Shown here in pieces: positions 1 through 8,923 of a DNA stretch of 64,000 nt (within the stretch, counting starts at the first letter, position 1; each line of letters starts with the position of its first letter). The notes under the pieces are model-generated. The model made no database searches. It was given only the letters and a program-made list of their open reading frames with translations, and was not told the origin of the DNA. Both the position numbers and the translations under genes were made by a program. Source of the stretch: HK1 sp965221725 (GTDB lineage: Bacteria; Pseudomonadota; Gammaproteobacteria; HK1). The stretch spans positions 2,170,001 to 2,234,000 of the forward strand of contig OZ244909.1 in NCBI GenBank assembly GCA_965221725.1, in the 5' to 3' direction.

Positions 1-737
1 CGCGGATCGTCGAGATTCGTGATCACCACCGTGTCGCCTTCGAGCGCGCGGCTTTTCGCCGCGACGTAGGCATCCAGGCTCTCGTAGCGATCCATGTGAT
101 CGGCGCTGATGTTCAACACCGTGGCCGCCACCGGGCGCAGCGCGCCGGTCGTCTCGAGCTGGAAGCTCGAAAGCTCCAGAACGTAGAGCTCGTGGCCGCG
201 GCCGAGCAGCGTGAGCGCCGGCGGACCGAGGTTGCCGCCACTGCCCACCCGGATGCCGTCGCTCCGCGCCATGGCCGCCACCAGCGACGTCACTGTGCTC
301 TTCCCGTTCGAGCCGGTGATCGCGATCACCGGCGCGTCGGCGGCGCGCGCGAACAGCTCGATATCACCGACGATGGGAACGCCGCGGGCCGCCGCCGACT
401 GCAATGCCGGCTCCCGTACCGATACGCCGGGACTCACGACGATCTCGGCAGCGGTGTCGAACGCCGGTACTTCGAAGTCACCGCAGCGGATCTCGACCTC
501 GGGGAACTCCGACTCGACCGTGGCCCGGCATGGCGGATGCCGGCGCGAGTCCACCGCGACGATCCTCCGCCCCCGATCGCCAGGGCCATCCGGGCCATCC
601 GGGCGGCCGGAAGCGGCGAGGTGACGCACGCACGACAGCCCGGTCGCTCCCAGCCCGACCACCAGCACGTGTCCGGCCGGCGACATGGCGCGCACCCGGT
701 CGGGGCGGACGGTGCCGATGGTGTGGTGCGCGTTCAT
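1..737 (-). CDS. murD: UDP-N-acetylmuramoyl-L-alanine--D-glutamate ligase, N-terminal part
   Basis: MurD adds D-glutamate to UDP-MurNAc-L-Ala in the cytoplasm, the second amino acid of the peptidoglycan stem. The gene starts with ATG at 737 and runs off the left edge, so about 245 residues are visible. The N-terminal nucleotide-binding fold shows GLGATGLS. The central ligase domain has the ATP loop ITGSNGKST, then ELSSFQLE and NISADHMDR, all standard for MurD. It lies 7 bases downstream of the mraY stop and is the last gene of the division/cell-wall operon seen here. A Gly/Pro/Asp-rich insertion, GRPDGPDGPGD, encoded by short repeats, interrupts the N-terminal domain after the first helix and is not typical of the family. 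The identity is secure; the C-terminal domain lies outside the window. Confidence 0.95.
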   Translation of the reverse strand, partial: MNAHHTIGTVRPDRVRAMSPAGHVLVVGLGATGLSCVRHLAASGRPDGPDGPGDRGRRIVAVDSRRHPPCRATVESEFPEVEIRCGDFEVPAFDTAAEIVVSPGVSVREPALQSAAARGVPIVGDIELFARAADAPVIAITGSNGKSTVTSLVAAMARSDGIRVGSGGNLGPPALTLLGRGHELYVLELSSFQLETTGALRPVAATVLNISADHMDRYESLDAYVAAKSRALEGDTVVITNLDDP

Positions 738-744
738 GCCGCCG

Positions 745-1827
745 TCACCGAATCTTGAGGCTCGACAGCCCGACCAGGACGAGCACTACGGTGATGACCC
801 AGAACCGGACGATCACCCGCGGCTCGGGCCAACCCTTCAGCTCGAAGTGGTGGTGGAGCGGCGCCATGCGAAAAATCCTTTTCCCGGTCAGCTTGAACGA
901 CGCCACCTGGAGGATGACCGACACCGTCTCCATCACGAACACGCCGCCCATGATCAGCAGCACGAGTTCCTGACGGACGAGGACGGCAACGATCCCCAGC
1001 GCCGCCCCGAGTGCGAGGGCGCCGACATCGCCCATGAAGACCTGCGCCGGGTAGGTGTTGAACCACAGGAAACCGAGCCCGGCCCCCACGATCGATCCGC
1101 ACAGGACCACGATCTCGCCGACACCGGGGATGTGAGGAAAACCGAGGTAGCCCGAGAAGTTCGCGTGACCGGTCACGTACGCGAAGATCCCGAGCGCGCC
1201 GGCGACCATCACGGTGGGAAGGATGGCGAGGCCATCGAGCCCGTCGGTGAGGTTCACCGCGTTGCTGGACCCGACGATGACGAAGTACGTGAGCACCACG
1301 TACCCCCAGCCCAGGTCGAGCACGGCGTCCTTGAAGAACGGGATGATGAGCTGGGTTTCGACGGGAAGCCGGGCGGTGTGGTAGAGGAAGATGGCGCATC
1401 CGAGGCCGACCGCGGACTGCCAGAAGTACTTCTGCCGGGCCGGCAGCCCGGCGGGATCGCCGCGCACCAGCTTGCGGTAATCGTCGACCCACCCGATCGC
1501 CCCGAACAGGAGGGTGACCAGCAGCACCACCCACACGAAGCGGTTGCCCAGATCGGCCCAGAAGAAGGTGCTGGCGGCAACCGCGATGAGAATGAGCGCT
1601 CCGCCCATCGTTGGGGTGCCGGTCTTGACGAGGTGAGATTGCGGTCCATCGTCACGCACGGTCTGGCCGATGCGGGATCGGGTGAGTCGACGAATCAGGA
1701 ACGGGCCCATGACGAGCGAGATCGCGAGCGCGGTCAGCGCTCCCAGGATCGCGCGCAGCGTCAGGTACTGGAAGACGCTGAAGCCGCTGTGTATCGCGAC
1801 CAGCCATTCGGTCAGAGAGAGCAGCAT
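745..1827 (-). CDS. mraY: Phospho-N-acetylmuramoyl-pentapeptide-transferase MraY
   Basis: MraY transfers phospho-MurNAc-pentapeptide from UDP to undecaprenyl phosphate at the inner membrane, making lipid I. The 360-residue length is normal. The protein starts MLLSLTEWLV and has about ten hydrophobic segments. Visible family signatures are TPTMGG near residue 75, the DDYRK aspartate pair, NAVNLTDGLDGL, FMGDVGAL and the HHHFELKGWPE loop. The open frame extends further upstream, but the ATG at 1827 matches the family start and overlaps the murF stop by one base, which suggests translational coupling. It sits between murF and murD, the standard gammaproteobacterial order. Confidence 0.97.
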   Translation of the reverse strand: MLLSLTEWLVAIHSGFSVFQYLTLRAILGALTALAISLVMGPFLIRRLTRSRIGQTVRDDGPQSHLVKTGTPTMGGALILIAVAASTFFWADLGNRFVWVVLLVTLLFGAIGWVDDYRKLVRGDPAGLPARQKYFWQSAVGLGCAIFLYHTARLPVETQLIIPFFKDAVLDLGWGYVVLTYFVIVGSSNAVNLTDGLDGLAILPTVMVAGALGIFAYVTGHANFSGYLGFPHIPGVGEIVVLCGSIVGAGLGFLWFNTYPAQVFMGDVGALALGAALGIVAVLVRQELVLLIMGGVFVMETVSVILQVASFKLTGKRIFRMAPLHHHFELKGWPEPRVIVRFWVITVVLVLVGLSSLKIR

Positions 1828-3182
1828 CAGCGCCCCTCTCGCGCGATGGCCTCGACCACACGCTCCATCGCCATTGAGCGCGACCCCTTGACCAGTACCG
1901 TCGCGCCGTCGGGCAGCTCGCGGCGGAGCCGGTCCGCGAGCGCGGCGCAGTGCGGGAAATGGGTCGCGCCGGCGCCGAACGTGCGCACGGCCTCGGCGCT
2001 CAGCGCCCCGATGGCAAGCAGGCGCTCCACGCCATGGCGCCGCGCGTCGCACCCTGCCTGCGCATGCAGGCTGGCGCCCTCGGGGCCGAGCTCCGCCATG
2101 TCGCCGAGCACGAGCCAGCGCGGTGCCGGCTTCGCGCCAAGCACCTGGAGCCCGGCCAGGAGCGAGGTGGGATTGGCGTTGTAGGTATCGTCGATGATCT
2201 CCGCGCCCCGGAGGCCGCGCTTCGACTCCAGGCGCCCCCTGGCCGGCCGCACCGCGGCAAGCCCGTCGCGGATCGCGTCCAGGCCGGCACCGGCGGCAAT
2301 CGCCGCCGCCGCCGCTGCACCCGCGTTGTGCGCGTTGTGCATCCCGGCCAGCGCGAGGTCGATCTCCATGCTCCCCACCGGGGTATCGAGCACGACATGC
2401 GTTCGTCCGGCGTCGGACCGCGCCCGCACCCGCACATCCGCGTCCACACCGGCGCCGAACGAAATGCAGCGCCGCGGTCGGGCCAGCCCCCGCCACAGCT
2501 CCGCGAAGGGGTCATCGGCGTTGACGACGGCGACCGCGCCTTCGGGCAGGCCCTCGAACAGCTCCCCCTTGGCGCGCGCAACGCCTTCGATGCTCCCGAA
2601 CCCTTCGAGATGCGCCGGTGCGCATTGGGTGATGACTCCCACGCAGGGCCGGGCGAGCGCGGTAAGCGCCGCGATCTCGCCGCGGTGGTTCGCTCCAAGC
2701 TCGACCACCGCGCTGCCATGCCCGGCGTCGAGGCGGCAGAGCGTGAGCGGGACCCCGATCTCGTTGTTGAGGTTGCCGCGGGTCGCCAGGACCGGACCCA
2801 CGGTCCCCAGGATCGCGGCCACCATTTCCTTGACCGTCGTCTTGCCGTTGCTGCCGGTGATGCCGACGAGGACGAGGTCGCGCCAGCGGCTTCTCCATGC
2901 CGCGGCAAGTTCGCCCAGCGCGCGCACGGAATCGCGCGCGAGAATGAACGGGATCGCCGCCGATGCATCCGGGGCGCGTTCGACGAGCGCCGCCGCTGCG
3001 CCGCGCATCGCCGCCGCCTCGACGAAGTCGTGCCCGTCGAATCTCGGTCCGCGCACCGCCACGAACAGCGCCCCGGCCCGAGTGGTGCGCGAATCGGTGC
3101 TGACGCCGCCAAACGCCGCGTCCTCCCCCACCGCACGGAGGCCGAGGGTGGCCGCCGCCTCGCCGAGACGCATGCGGATCAT
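1827..3182 (-). CDS. murF: UDP-N-acetylmuramoyl-tripeptide--D-alanyl-D-alanine ligase MurF
   Basis: MurF adds D-Ala-D-Ala to the UDP-MurNAc tripeptide, the last cytoplasmic step of precursor synthesis. The 451-residue protein has the three Mur-ligase domains: an N-terminal substrate domain with VSTDSRTTRAGALFVA, a central ATPase domain with GITGSNGKTTVKE near residue 110, NNEIGVPLTL and ELGANHRGEI, and a C-terminal domain with DDTYNANPTS and GDMAELG. It starts four bases inside murE (ATGA overlap) and its stop overlaps the mraY start. Length, motifs and position all agree. Confidence 0.97.
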   Translation of the reverse strand: MIRMRLGEAAATLGLRAVGEDAAFGGVSTDSRTTRAGALFVAVRGPRFDGHDFVEAAAMRGAAAALVERAPDASAAIPFILARDSVRALGELAAAWRSRWRDLVLVGITGSNGKTTVKEMVAAILGTVGPVLATRGNLNNEIGVPLTLCRLDAGHGSAVVELGANHRGEIAALTALARPCVGVITQCAPAHLEGFGSIEGVARAKGELFEGLPEGAVAVVNADDPFAELWRGLARPRRCISFGAGVDADVRVRARSDAGRTHVVLDTPVGSMEIDLALAGMHNAHNAGAAAAAAIAAGAGLDAIRDGLAAVRPARGRLESKRGLRGAEIIDDTYNANPTSLLAGLQVLGAKPAPRWLVLGDMAELGPEGASLHAQAGCDARRHGVERLLAIGALSAEAVRTFGAGATHFPHCAALADRLRRELPDGATVLVKGSRSMAMERVVEAIAREGR

Positions 3183-4687
3183 TCCCGGAGCCCCAGCGCG
3201 TGCCGCGCCGACGCCACGTCGCTGAAGGGCAACCTGACGCCCTCGCGCTCCTGAGTGGTCTCGTGACCCTTGCCGGCGAGCAGCACCACGTCACCGGCGT
3301 CCGCCCCGGTCACCGCACCGTGAATCGCGCGGGCGCGATCCCGCTCGACATGCACCGCGCCCGGTCGGGTGAATCCCTCCAGGATATCGGCGACGATCGC
3401 GTCGGCGTTCTCGCCGCGGGGATTGTCGTCGGTGACGATGACCCGGTCGGCGCCCTGCTCGGCCGCCTGTGCCATCTGGGGCCGCTTGCCCCGGTCCCGC
3501 TCGCCACCGCAGCCGAACACGCACCACAGCGTCCCGCGGCACCGCGGCCGGAGCGCGGCCAGTGCGTTGCGCAGCGCGTCCGGGGTATGGGAGTAGTCGA
3601 CCACGACGAGAGGACACGGGCCGCCGCCCAGACATTGCATCCGGCCCGCGAGCGGCTCGACGCCGTCAAGCCGCCGGAGCACCGCGTCGAGCCCGTGCCC
3701 GTGAAGGCACGCAACCGCAACCGCTGCGAGCAGGTTGTATGCGTTGAAGCGCCCGAGGAGACGGGTCTCCAGCGTTCCGCTCCCCCAGGGCGTTGCGACG
3801 TGCAGCGACAGCCCGGGCGGCTGCTCCCCGAGCATGCGGCCCGCGACAATCGGGGCGGCGGCCACCGCGGGGTGCGGTTCGGCGAGCGTGAGTCCGACGG
3901 ATTCGATACCGGCCGGAATGGTATCGATGAGCTCGCGCCCGAACCGATCGTCGACGTTGATCACCGCGTGGGCGAGATCCGGCACTTCGAACAGGGACGC
4001 CTTGGCACGCGCATAGGCGTTCATGTCCGGGTGGTAGTCGAGATGATCGCGCCCGAGGTTGGTGAACACCGCGGTGTCGACGCGAACCCCCTCGATGCGG
4101 CGCTGGTCGAGGGCATGTGACGAGACTTCCATGGCGAGCATGTCGATGCCGGCGCTGCGCATCTGCGCGAGCCGGCGATGAATCTCGATCGGACCCGGGG
4201 TGGTGAGGGCCACCGCCTCGAGCCGTCCCAGGGGACCGGCGCCCAGCGTGCCCATCACCGCAGACCGTTCTTCGCCGCAGGCCCGGGCCGCGAGATGGGT
4301 GACGCTCGTCTTTCCGTTGGTTCCAGTCACCGCCGCGACGCACAGATGCTCCGACGGATCCGCGAAGAAGCGCGACGCAGCCCGCCCGAGCGCGCCGGCG
4401 GCATCGGGCACGGTGAAGACCACCGCCCCGCCGTCGAGACGCGCCGGGGCCGGTGCGCCCTCGGTGACGACCGCCGCCGCACCGCCGGCGACCGCACGGG
4501 CGACGAACCGGCGGCCGTCCGCCCGAAGACCCCGGCGGGCGAAGAACACCGCTCCCGGGGTGACGGCACGACTGTCGTCGCACACGGCGGTGACGGTGCG
4601 GTCGAGTCCGGAGGGGATCGACACGTACCCCGCCAGCAGCGCCCCCAGATTCGGGCCGGACGAAGCTGCGCATGCCGGCACGGTCAC
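3179..4687 (-). CDS. murE: UDP-N-acetylmuramoyl-L-alanyl-D-glutamate--2,6-diaminopimelate ligase MurE
   Basis: MurE adds the third stem residue to UDP-MurNAc-dipeptide. The DNPR motif (in VTDDNPRGENADAI) marks specificity for meso-diaminopimelate, as expected in a Gram-negative organism. Other signatures are CDDSRAVTPGAVFFA in the N-domain, AVTGTNGKTSVTHL for ATP binding near residue 120, LTTPGP, EVSSHALDQRR and HLDYHPDMNAY. The length of 502 residues is normal. The ATGA overlap with ftsI upstream and with murF downstream indicates coupled translation within the operon. Confidence 0.97.
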   Translation of the reverse strand: MTVPACAASSGPNLGALLAGYVSIPSGLDRTVTAVCDDSRAVTPGAVFFARRGLRADGRRFVARAVAGGAAAVVTEGAPAPARLDGGAVVFTVPDAAGALGRAASRFFADPSEHLCVAAVTGTNGKTSVTHLAARACGEERSAVMGTLGAGPLGRLEAVALTTPGPIEIHRRLAQMRSAGIDMLAMEVSSHALDQRRIEGVRVDTAVFTNLGRDHLDYHPDMNAYARAKASLFEVPDLAHAVINVDDRFGRELIDTIPAGIESVGLTLAEPHPAVAAAPIVAGRMLGEQPPGLSLHVATPWGSGTLETRLLGRFNAYNLLAAVAVACLHGHGLDAVLRRLDGVEPLAGRMQCLGGGPCPLVVVDYSHTPDALRNALAALRPRCRGTLWCVFGCGGERDRGKRPQMAQAAEQGADRVIVTDDNPRGENADAIVADILEGFTRPGAVHVERDRARAIHGAVTGADAGDVVLLAGKGHETTQEREGVRLPFSDVASARHALGLRE

Positions 4688-6438
4688 CGCGTCCTCTCCC
4701 CCGCCGATTGCGACGCCGCCGCGGCGATGCTGATTGCGGGGCCCCGAATCGTCTCCGGGTCGTCGGGGGCGACGCCGAGAATGCGCAACGCTCCGTCCAC
4801 AATCTCGGAGAACACCGGAGCCGCTACCGCTCCACCGTAATATGCATCGCCCCCGGGCTCGTCGATGACCACCACCACCGAGAGCCTCGGGTCGCTCATC
4901 GGCGCCAGACCGGCGAACACCGAGTGATAGCGATCCTCGCTGTAGCCGCCCGCCTCCGACTTCTTGGTGGTGCCCGTCTTGCCGCCCACGCGGTAGCCGG
5001 CCACGCGCGCACGACCCCCGGTGCCTCCCGGCTCGACCACCAGCTCCAGCATCTCCAGGATCTCGGCGGCGACAGGGGCGGGCATCGCCTGCGAAGCGAC
5101 CGGCGCGCCGTCGGCCCTGACGAAGCTCACGTCCGGCAGCACCCCGCCGTTGCCGATCGCGGCGTAGGCGCGGGCGATCTGCAGCGGGGTGGCGGCGAGT
5201 CCGTACCCGAAGGACAGGGTGACCCGCTCAAGCTCTCCCCAGTCGATGGAATCGGTCAGCGTGCCTTCGCGCTCCCCGGGAAAGCCGCTTCCGGTCAGGC
5301 TCCCGAACCCGACCCGGTGGAACATCTCCCGGAGATGGGCAGGCTCGAGCTCCAGCGCCAGCTTTCCGGCGCCGACGTTGCTCGACTTCTTGATGACCTT
5401 GCGGACATCGATGACCCCATAGTTGCGGACATCCCGCACCGTGTGCCGGCCGACCTTCAGGAAACCGGGCCGCGTGTCGAGGATCGTGTCCGGACGGGCG
5501 ATACCCCGGTGAAGTGCCGCCGCGACCGTGAACGGCTTGATGGTGGAGCCCGGCTCCAGCAGATCGGTGACGGCACGGTTGCGGGAACGCCAGCTCGACC
5601 GATCGCCCCGATCGTTGGGGTTGAACGAAGGCAGGTTGGCGATTGCCAGCACCTCTCCGGTGCGTACGTCCATCACCACGGCGGAGCCGGCGCGGGCTCG
5701 GTGGAGCTGCACCCCCTGCCCGAGCGCCCGCCAGGCGAGCGACTGAATCCGTCGGTCGATACTGAGGACGATGTCGCTTCCCGGCCGGGCGGACCGCAAC
5801 CGCTCCAGGTTCTCCACGATCCTGCCGAGCCGGTCCTTGACGACCCTTCTCGCGCCGTCCTCGCCGGACAGGGTCTCCTCGAACGCGAGCTCGAGCCCTT
5901 CCTGGCCGGTGTCGTCGATGCCGGTGAATCCGAGGGCATGGCTGGCTGCCGCCCCCATCGGGTAGTAGCGACGATACTCGGGCTTCAGATGCACCCCCTG
6001 CATTTCCAGCGCATCGACGGCTTCGGCGATGGAGGGCTCGACGTGGCGGCGCAGATAGACGAACTCCCGCTCGCCGCGGCTCTGCGTCATCCGCTCGATG
6101 AGACCCGGGTCGAGGGCGAGCGCACTCTCGAGCTCCGGCCACTGCGGGCGGGAGGCTTCGAGCCTCTTCGGGTTCACCCACACCGACGCGAGCGGAGTGC
6201 TGACCGCAAGCGGCTCGCCGTTGCGATCGAGGAGCATTCCGCGGTGGGCCGGGATCTTCTCGATGCGCAGATGGCGGGCGTCGCCTTCTTCGGTGAGGAA
6301 CGTTTTGTGGTTGAGCTGAAGGTCGACGACGCGCCAGATCAGCCCGGCCGCCAGCACGACGACACACGTTGCGAGGATGCGCCGCCGATGCGGGAACGCC
6401 CTGGCGATTGCCCGGCCCCATGATGGACTGCGCATCAT
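4684..6438 (-). CDS. ftsI: Septal peptidoglycan transpeptidase FtsI (PBP3)
   Basis: FtsI is the inner-membrane, periplasm-facing class B penicillin-binding protein that cross-links septal peptidoglycan in the divisome. The 584-residue protein has a short cytoplasmic tail and one membrane segment (about residues 21-40, ILATCVVVLAAGLIW). The non-penicillin-binding domain begins with RGMLLDRNGEPLAVS. The transpeptidase domain shows the three active-site motifs: STIK (nucleophile Ser298), SSN (352-354) and KTGT (487-490). Two adjacent ATGs occur at the start; the first is used here. It lies 10 bases after ftsL and overlaps murE by four bases. Confidence 0.97.
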   Translation of the reverse strand: MMRSPSWGRAIARAFPHRRRILATCVVVLAAGLIWRVVDLQLNHKTFLTEEGDARHLRIEKIPAHRGMLLDRNGEPLAVSTPLASVWVNPKRLEASRPQWPELESALALDPGLIERMTQSRGEREFVYLRRHVEPSIAEAVDALEMQGVHLKPEYRRYYPMGAAASHALGFTGIDDTGQEGLELAFEETLSGEDGARRVVKDRLGRIVENLERLRSARPGSDIVLSIDRRIQSLAWRALGQGVQLHRARAGSAVVMDVRTGEVLAIANLPSFNPNDRGDRSSWRSRNRAVTDLLEPGSTIKPFTVAAALHRGIARPDTILDTRPGFLKVGRHTVRDVRNYGVIDVRKVIKKSSNVGAGKLALELEPAHLREMFHRVGFGSLTGSGFPGEREGTLTDSIDWGELERVTLSFGYGLAATPLQIARAYAAIGNGGVLPDVSFVRADGAPVASQAMPAPVAAEILEMLELVVEPGGTGGRARVAGYRVGGKTGTTKKSEAGGYSEDRYHSVFAGLAPMSDPRLSVVVVIDEPGGDAYYGGAVAAPVFSEIVDGALRILGVAPDDPETIRGPAISIAAAASQSAGERTR

Positions 6439-6448
6439 TTCGATCCCC

Positions 6449-6718
6449 TCATTCGGCGGCGACGAGCACCGTCGCGCCGGCGCGGGAAGGCTGGAGGTTC
6501 AGCTTCTGCGAGGCGACCCTTTCGATGCGATCGCTCGCGGCCCATGTGCTCTGCTCGATCTGAAGCCGACCCCATTCGACCTGGAGCCGGTCGCGCCGGG
6601 CTTCGGCCTCGTCGAGTTCGACGATCAGGCTCCGGCGCACATGGTGCGTCTGCACGATTGCCACCGCGCTCGCGACCACCGCGATCAGAAGAACCGAGAC
6701 GACGATCGCGGCGCGCAT
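6449..6718 (-). CDS. ftsL: Cell division protein FtsL
   Basis: FtsL is a small bitopic divisome protein that forms a complex with FtsB and FtsQ and helps activate FtsWI. The 89-residue product has one membrane segment (MRAAIVVSVLLIAVVASAVA) followed by a periplasmic heptad-patterned helix (RRDRLQVEWGRLQIEQSTWA) and the conserved ending RIERVASQKLNLQPS. The sequence is weakly conserved in general; the call rests on topology, coiled coil and position between rsmH and ftsI. The start ATG overlaps the rsmH stop by one base (TAATG). A longer open frame upstream is antisense-type read-through inside rsmH. Confidence 0.93.
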   Translation of the reverse strand: MRAAIVVSVLLIAVVASAVAIVQTHHVRRSLIVELDEAEARRDRLQVEWGRLQIEQSTWAASDRIERVASQKLNLQPSRAGATVLVAAE

Positions 6719-7680
6719 TACCGGCTCCGTTCGGCCACCCGCAGCACCGCGCTGCGAGCCCGGGGGTTGGTCGCGACCTCGTTCGCACCCGGCCGCCGGG
6801 CCGGCATGATCGGGGTCATGGCACCACCGGGGCGGGCGTGGTGGGTGACCGGAAGGTGACGCGGAAGAGCGGCGACCGCACCGTCTCCGCGCATGAACCG
6901 CTTGACCATGCGATCCTCGATGGAGTGGAAGCTGAGCACGACGAGCCGCCCGCCGGGGGCGAGCACTTCCGGCATCGCCGCGAGCCCGCGCTCGAGCTCG
7001 CCCGGCTCGTCGTTGACGTGCATCCGAATGGCCTGGAAGGTGCGGGTGGCGGGGTGCAATCGGGGGCGCGACCCGCCGCCGCGCACGGCGCCCGCGGCGA
7101 TGGCCGCCAGCCGCCCGGTGGTCGCGATCGGGGCGCCGCGGGTGCGCTCGGCCACCACCGCACGGGCGATGCGTCGCGCTGCCCGCTCTTCGCCGAAATC
7201 GCGCAGTACCCGCACGATCTCCCGCTCCGAAGCGCTCGCGAGCCACTGGGCGGCGGTCACCCCGGCGCCCGGATCCATGCGCATGTCCAGCGGACCATCG
7301 CCCAGAAAGCTGAATCCGCGCCCCGGCTGGACGAGCTGGGGGGAGGAGACCCCGAGGTCCATCAGCACTGCATCGACACGCCCCGCCAGCCCGGCGGCGC
7401 CCGCGATCTCCGCAACGGCGCCGAAGCGGGCGTGAACAACCGTGACCCGCGGGTCGCGGCGGGCGAGATCGCGGGCGGCGGCGACCGCCTGCGGATCCCG
7501 ATCCATCGCCAGCACCCGGCCCTCGGAGCCGATGCGGGCGAGTACCGCCCGGGTGTGTCCGCCACGTCCGAACGTGCAGTCGACGTAGACCCCGCCGGAA
7601 CGCGGCGCAATCGCCTCGACAACTTCGGCGAGCATGACCGGAACGTGCCCCGGCCCGCGACCACCCGGGGCGGGCCGCAC
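6718..7680 (-). CDS. rsmH: 16S rRNA (cytosine-1402-N4)-methyltransferase RsmH
   Basis: RsmH (MraW) methylates N4 of C1402 in 16S rRNA using S-adenosylmethionine. The family start region HVPVMLAEVVEAI is followed by the SAM motif VDCTFGRGGHTRAVL, LAMDRDPQAV, DLGVSSPQLVQPGRGFSF and the late SFHSIEDRMVKRFM. The frame is open up to an ATG at 7827, but that would add about 49 residues unlike the family. The GTG at 7680 gives 320 residues, close to the usual 310-320, and is preferred; the start remains uncertain. The roughly 350 bases up to mraZ hold no other gene that I can support. Confidence 0.93.
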   Translation of the reverse strand: MRPAPGGRGPGHVPVMLAEVVEAIAPRSGGVYVDCTFGRGGHTRAVLARIGSEGRVLAMDRDPQAVAAARDLARRDPRVTVVHARFGAVAEIAGAAGLAGRVDAVLMDLGVSSPQLVQPGRGFSFLGDGPLDMRMDPGAGVTAAQWLASASEREIVRVLRDFGEERAARRIARAVVAERTRGAPIATTGRLAAIAAGAVRGGGSRPRLHPATRTFQAIRMHVNDEPGELERGLAAMPEVLAPGGRLVVLSFHSIEDRMVKRFMRGDGAVAALPRHLPVTHHARPGGAMTPIMPARRPGANEVATNPRARSAVLRVAERSR

Positions 7681-8030
7681 CGACCCGTGCCGGCGACCGG
7701 AGCACGACGCGATGCGATCCCCGGTGACCGGTTCCGTGAAGATGCGCCCGGGGTGTCCTGCGGTCGGCATGCATCCCACGGCACCCGGAGTCATCCCCAA
7801 CCCCCGTGAGCGTTCGCCTGAGCCCATCGTTGCGCAGCCACCCCACCGGTAGGTCCCATGCCCTCTACTCCATCGCCGAACCCTTTCCCTTCAGGTGTGG
7901 TGGAGACCCGATGCCGGGGGGTGGGAGCACATGATCGAAGGCCGCCTTGCCAAGTCCTGCGGGCGAATCGGACGCCACGCCTCCGGCGACCGGCTCAATG
8001 CGCCTTCGATACCGCCGAGTCGGGCACCGC

Positions 8031-8489
8031 TCAGTCGACAGCCCCCTCCTCGCCCTCCCCACCGGCCGTCCGGTGCCGGCTCCATGTCGTCTCGTCCCAC
8101 AGCTCGAACACCCTGCTCCGACCGATGACTCTCACGTGCCGGCCGAGATCGACATCCCGTCGGAGGTCCGGCGGAACGAGCATCCGTCCCTGCGAGTCGA
8201 TCGTGCAGTCCTCGGCCTTGCCGAAGAGTTCGCGTTCCAGCTCTTCCGCCGCCCGGGCCGCTTCTCTCCCGGCTCCCGGCTTCAGACCGGGGTGCTGCGC
8301 CATGTCGTCGGCCAGAATCTCCCACTCCTTCAAGGGATACACGACCAGACAGTGCGCGTTCGGATTCTTCGTCGCGATCACCCGAGGCTTCGGGCTGGAG
8401 CCTTCCGGACAGAGCCAGGGGCGATACTTCCTCGGTACCGCGAGCCGGCCCTTTTCGTCCAGAGTGAGCAGGTAGTTGCCGAGAAACAT
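8031..8489 (-). CDS. mraZ: Transcriptional regulator MraZ
   Basis: MraZ is a ring-forming DNA-binding protein with two AbrB-like folds that represses its own operon, the division/cell-wall cluster. Each half carries the conserved DxKGR pattern: TLDEKGRLAVPRKYR near residues 9-23 and DSQGRMLVPPDLR near residues 98-110. The 152-residue length is normal. It is the first gene of the leftward operon and lies just downstream of direct repeats that match its known operator type. The C-terminal end (GGEGEEGAVD) is an unconserved acidic tail. Confidence 0.96.
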   Translation of the reverse strand: MFLGNYLLTLDEKGRLAVPRKYRPWLCPEGSSPKPRVIATKNPNAHCLVVYPLKEWEILADDMAQHPGLKPGAGREAARAAEELERELFGKAEDCTIDSQGRMLVPPDLRRDVDLGRHVRVIGRSRVFELWDETTWSRHRTAGGEGEEGAVD

Positions 8490-8523
8490 GGATCTCAGCT
8501 TCGGATTCCCGTTGGAAAAGCTA

Positions 8524-8565
8524 TTCCACTACGCTCCACTTTACCCCATACAAGTAACAAATCAA
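8524..8565 (-). promoter_or_regulatory. mraZ promoter with triple MraZ operator repeat
   Basis: Read on the minus strand, three boxes TGGGG, TGGAG and TGGAA are each separated by exactly five bases (plus-strand 8544-8548, 8534-8538, 8524-8528). MraZ is known to bind TGGG-type direct repeats with a 10-bp period upstream of mraZ, so this is very probably its operator. A possible sigma-70 promoter overlaps it: -35 TTGATT (8560-8565), 16-bp spacer, -10 TAAAGT (8538-8543). The -10 lies between the first two boxes, which would allow simple autorepression about 35-60 bases before the start codon. The boxes are directly visible; the promoter hexamers are inferred. Confidence 0.8.
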
Positions 8566-8631
8566 TAGCTTTACGGGAGCTTTCCCCCCACATCCGGAGC
8601 ATTCACTCGGCGGTGACCGGAGGCGAGAAAG

Positions 8632-8709
8632 CCACAAGATGTAGTGACCGGCGCCCCGGAAAGACCCGGGCTCAACACCACATCTTGTGGTCCGATCCAC
8701 ATCTTGCTC
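8632..8709. repeat. Three copies of an ACATCTTG palindrome-type motif upstream of mraZ
   Basis: ACATCTTG occurs three times in 72 bases: inverted at 8635-8642 and direct at 8680-8687 and 8699-8706. The middle copy is the centre of a perfect 15-bp palindrome, ACCACA-TCT-TGTGGT (8677-8691); the first is part of CCACAAGATGTAGTG. The form resembles NrdR-type boxes (about 12 of 16 consensus positions in two copies), but no ribonucleotide reductase gene is near. The motifs lie between rnpB and the mraZ promoter, about 70-140 bases upstream of the MraZ boxes. A regulator binding region is inferred; the identity is unknown. The rest of 8566-8923 shows no gene. Confidence 0.5.
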
Positions 8710-8923
8710 GCCCCGGGGAGGTGGTCTTGCGCCACTGCCGGCACACACACTCCCGAGCCGCGGAAGATCGGCCGATGCGATCAGGCATCCGTGATGCGGT
8801 CGGAGAGTCGGCGAAAGGAACGGGTCCGCGAGCTCGCATCGAAAACCCGGACCGGCGCGCCGCGGTTCCGGGCGTGGCGCCGTTCGAATGTCGGCGGCAC
8901 GGGCTGCTCAATGCGTTTGAAGG

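Noticed and set aside
4672..6423. 583-codon frame antisense to ftsI
   Set aside because: ftsI has all three penicillin-binding motifs; the antisense chain is an Arg/Gly/Glu-rich shadow.
8521..8748. 75-codon minus-strand frame upstream of mraZ
   Set aside because: It covers the operator and promoter of mraZ, has no homology-like pattern and no ribosome-binding site.
8870..8900. CGTTCGAATG, first considered as a tRNA T-loop
   Set aside because: No matching acceptor, anticodon or D arms could be folded around it.
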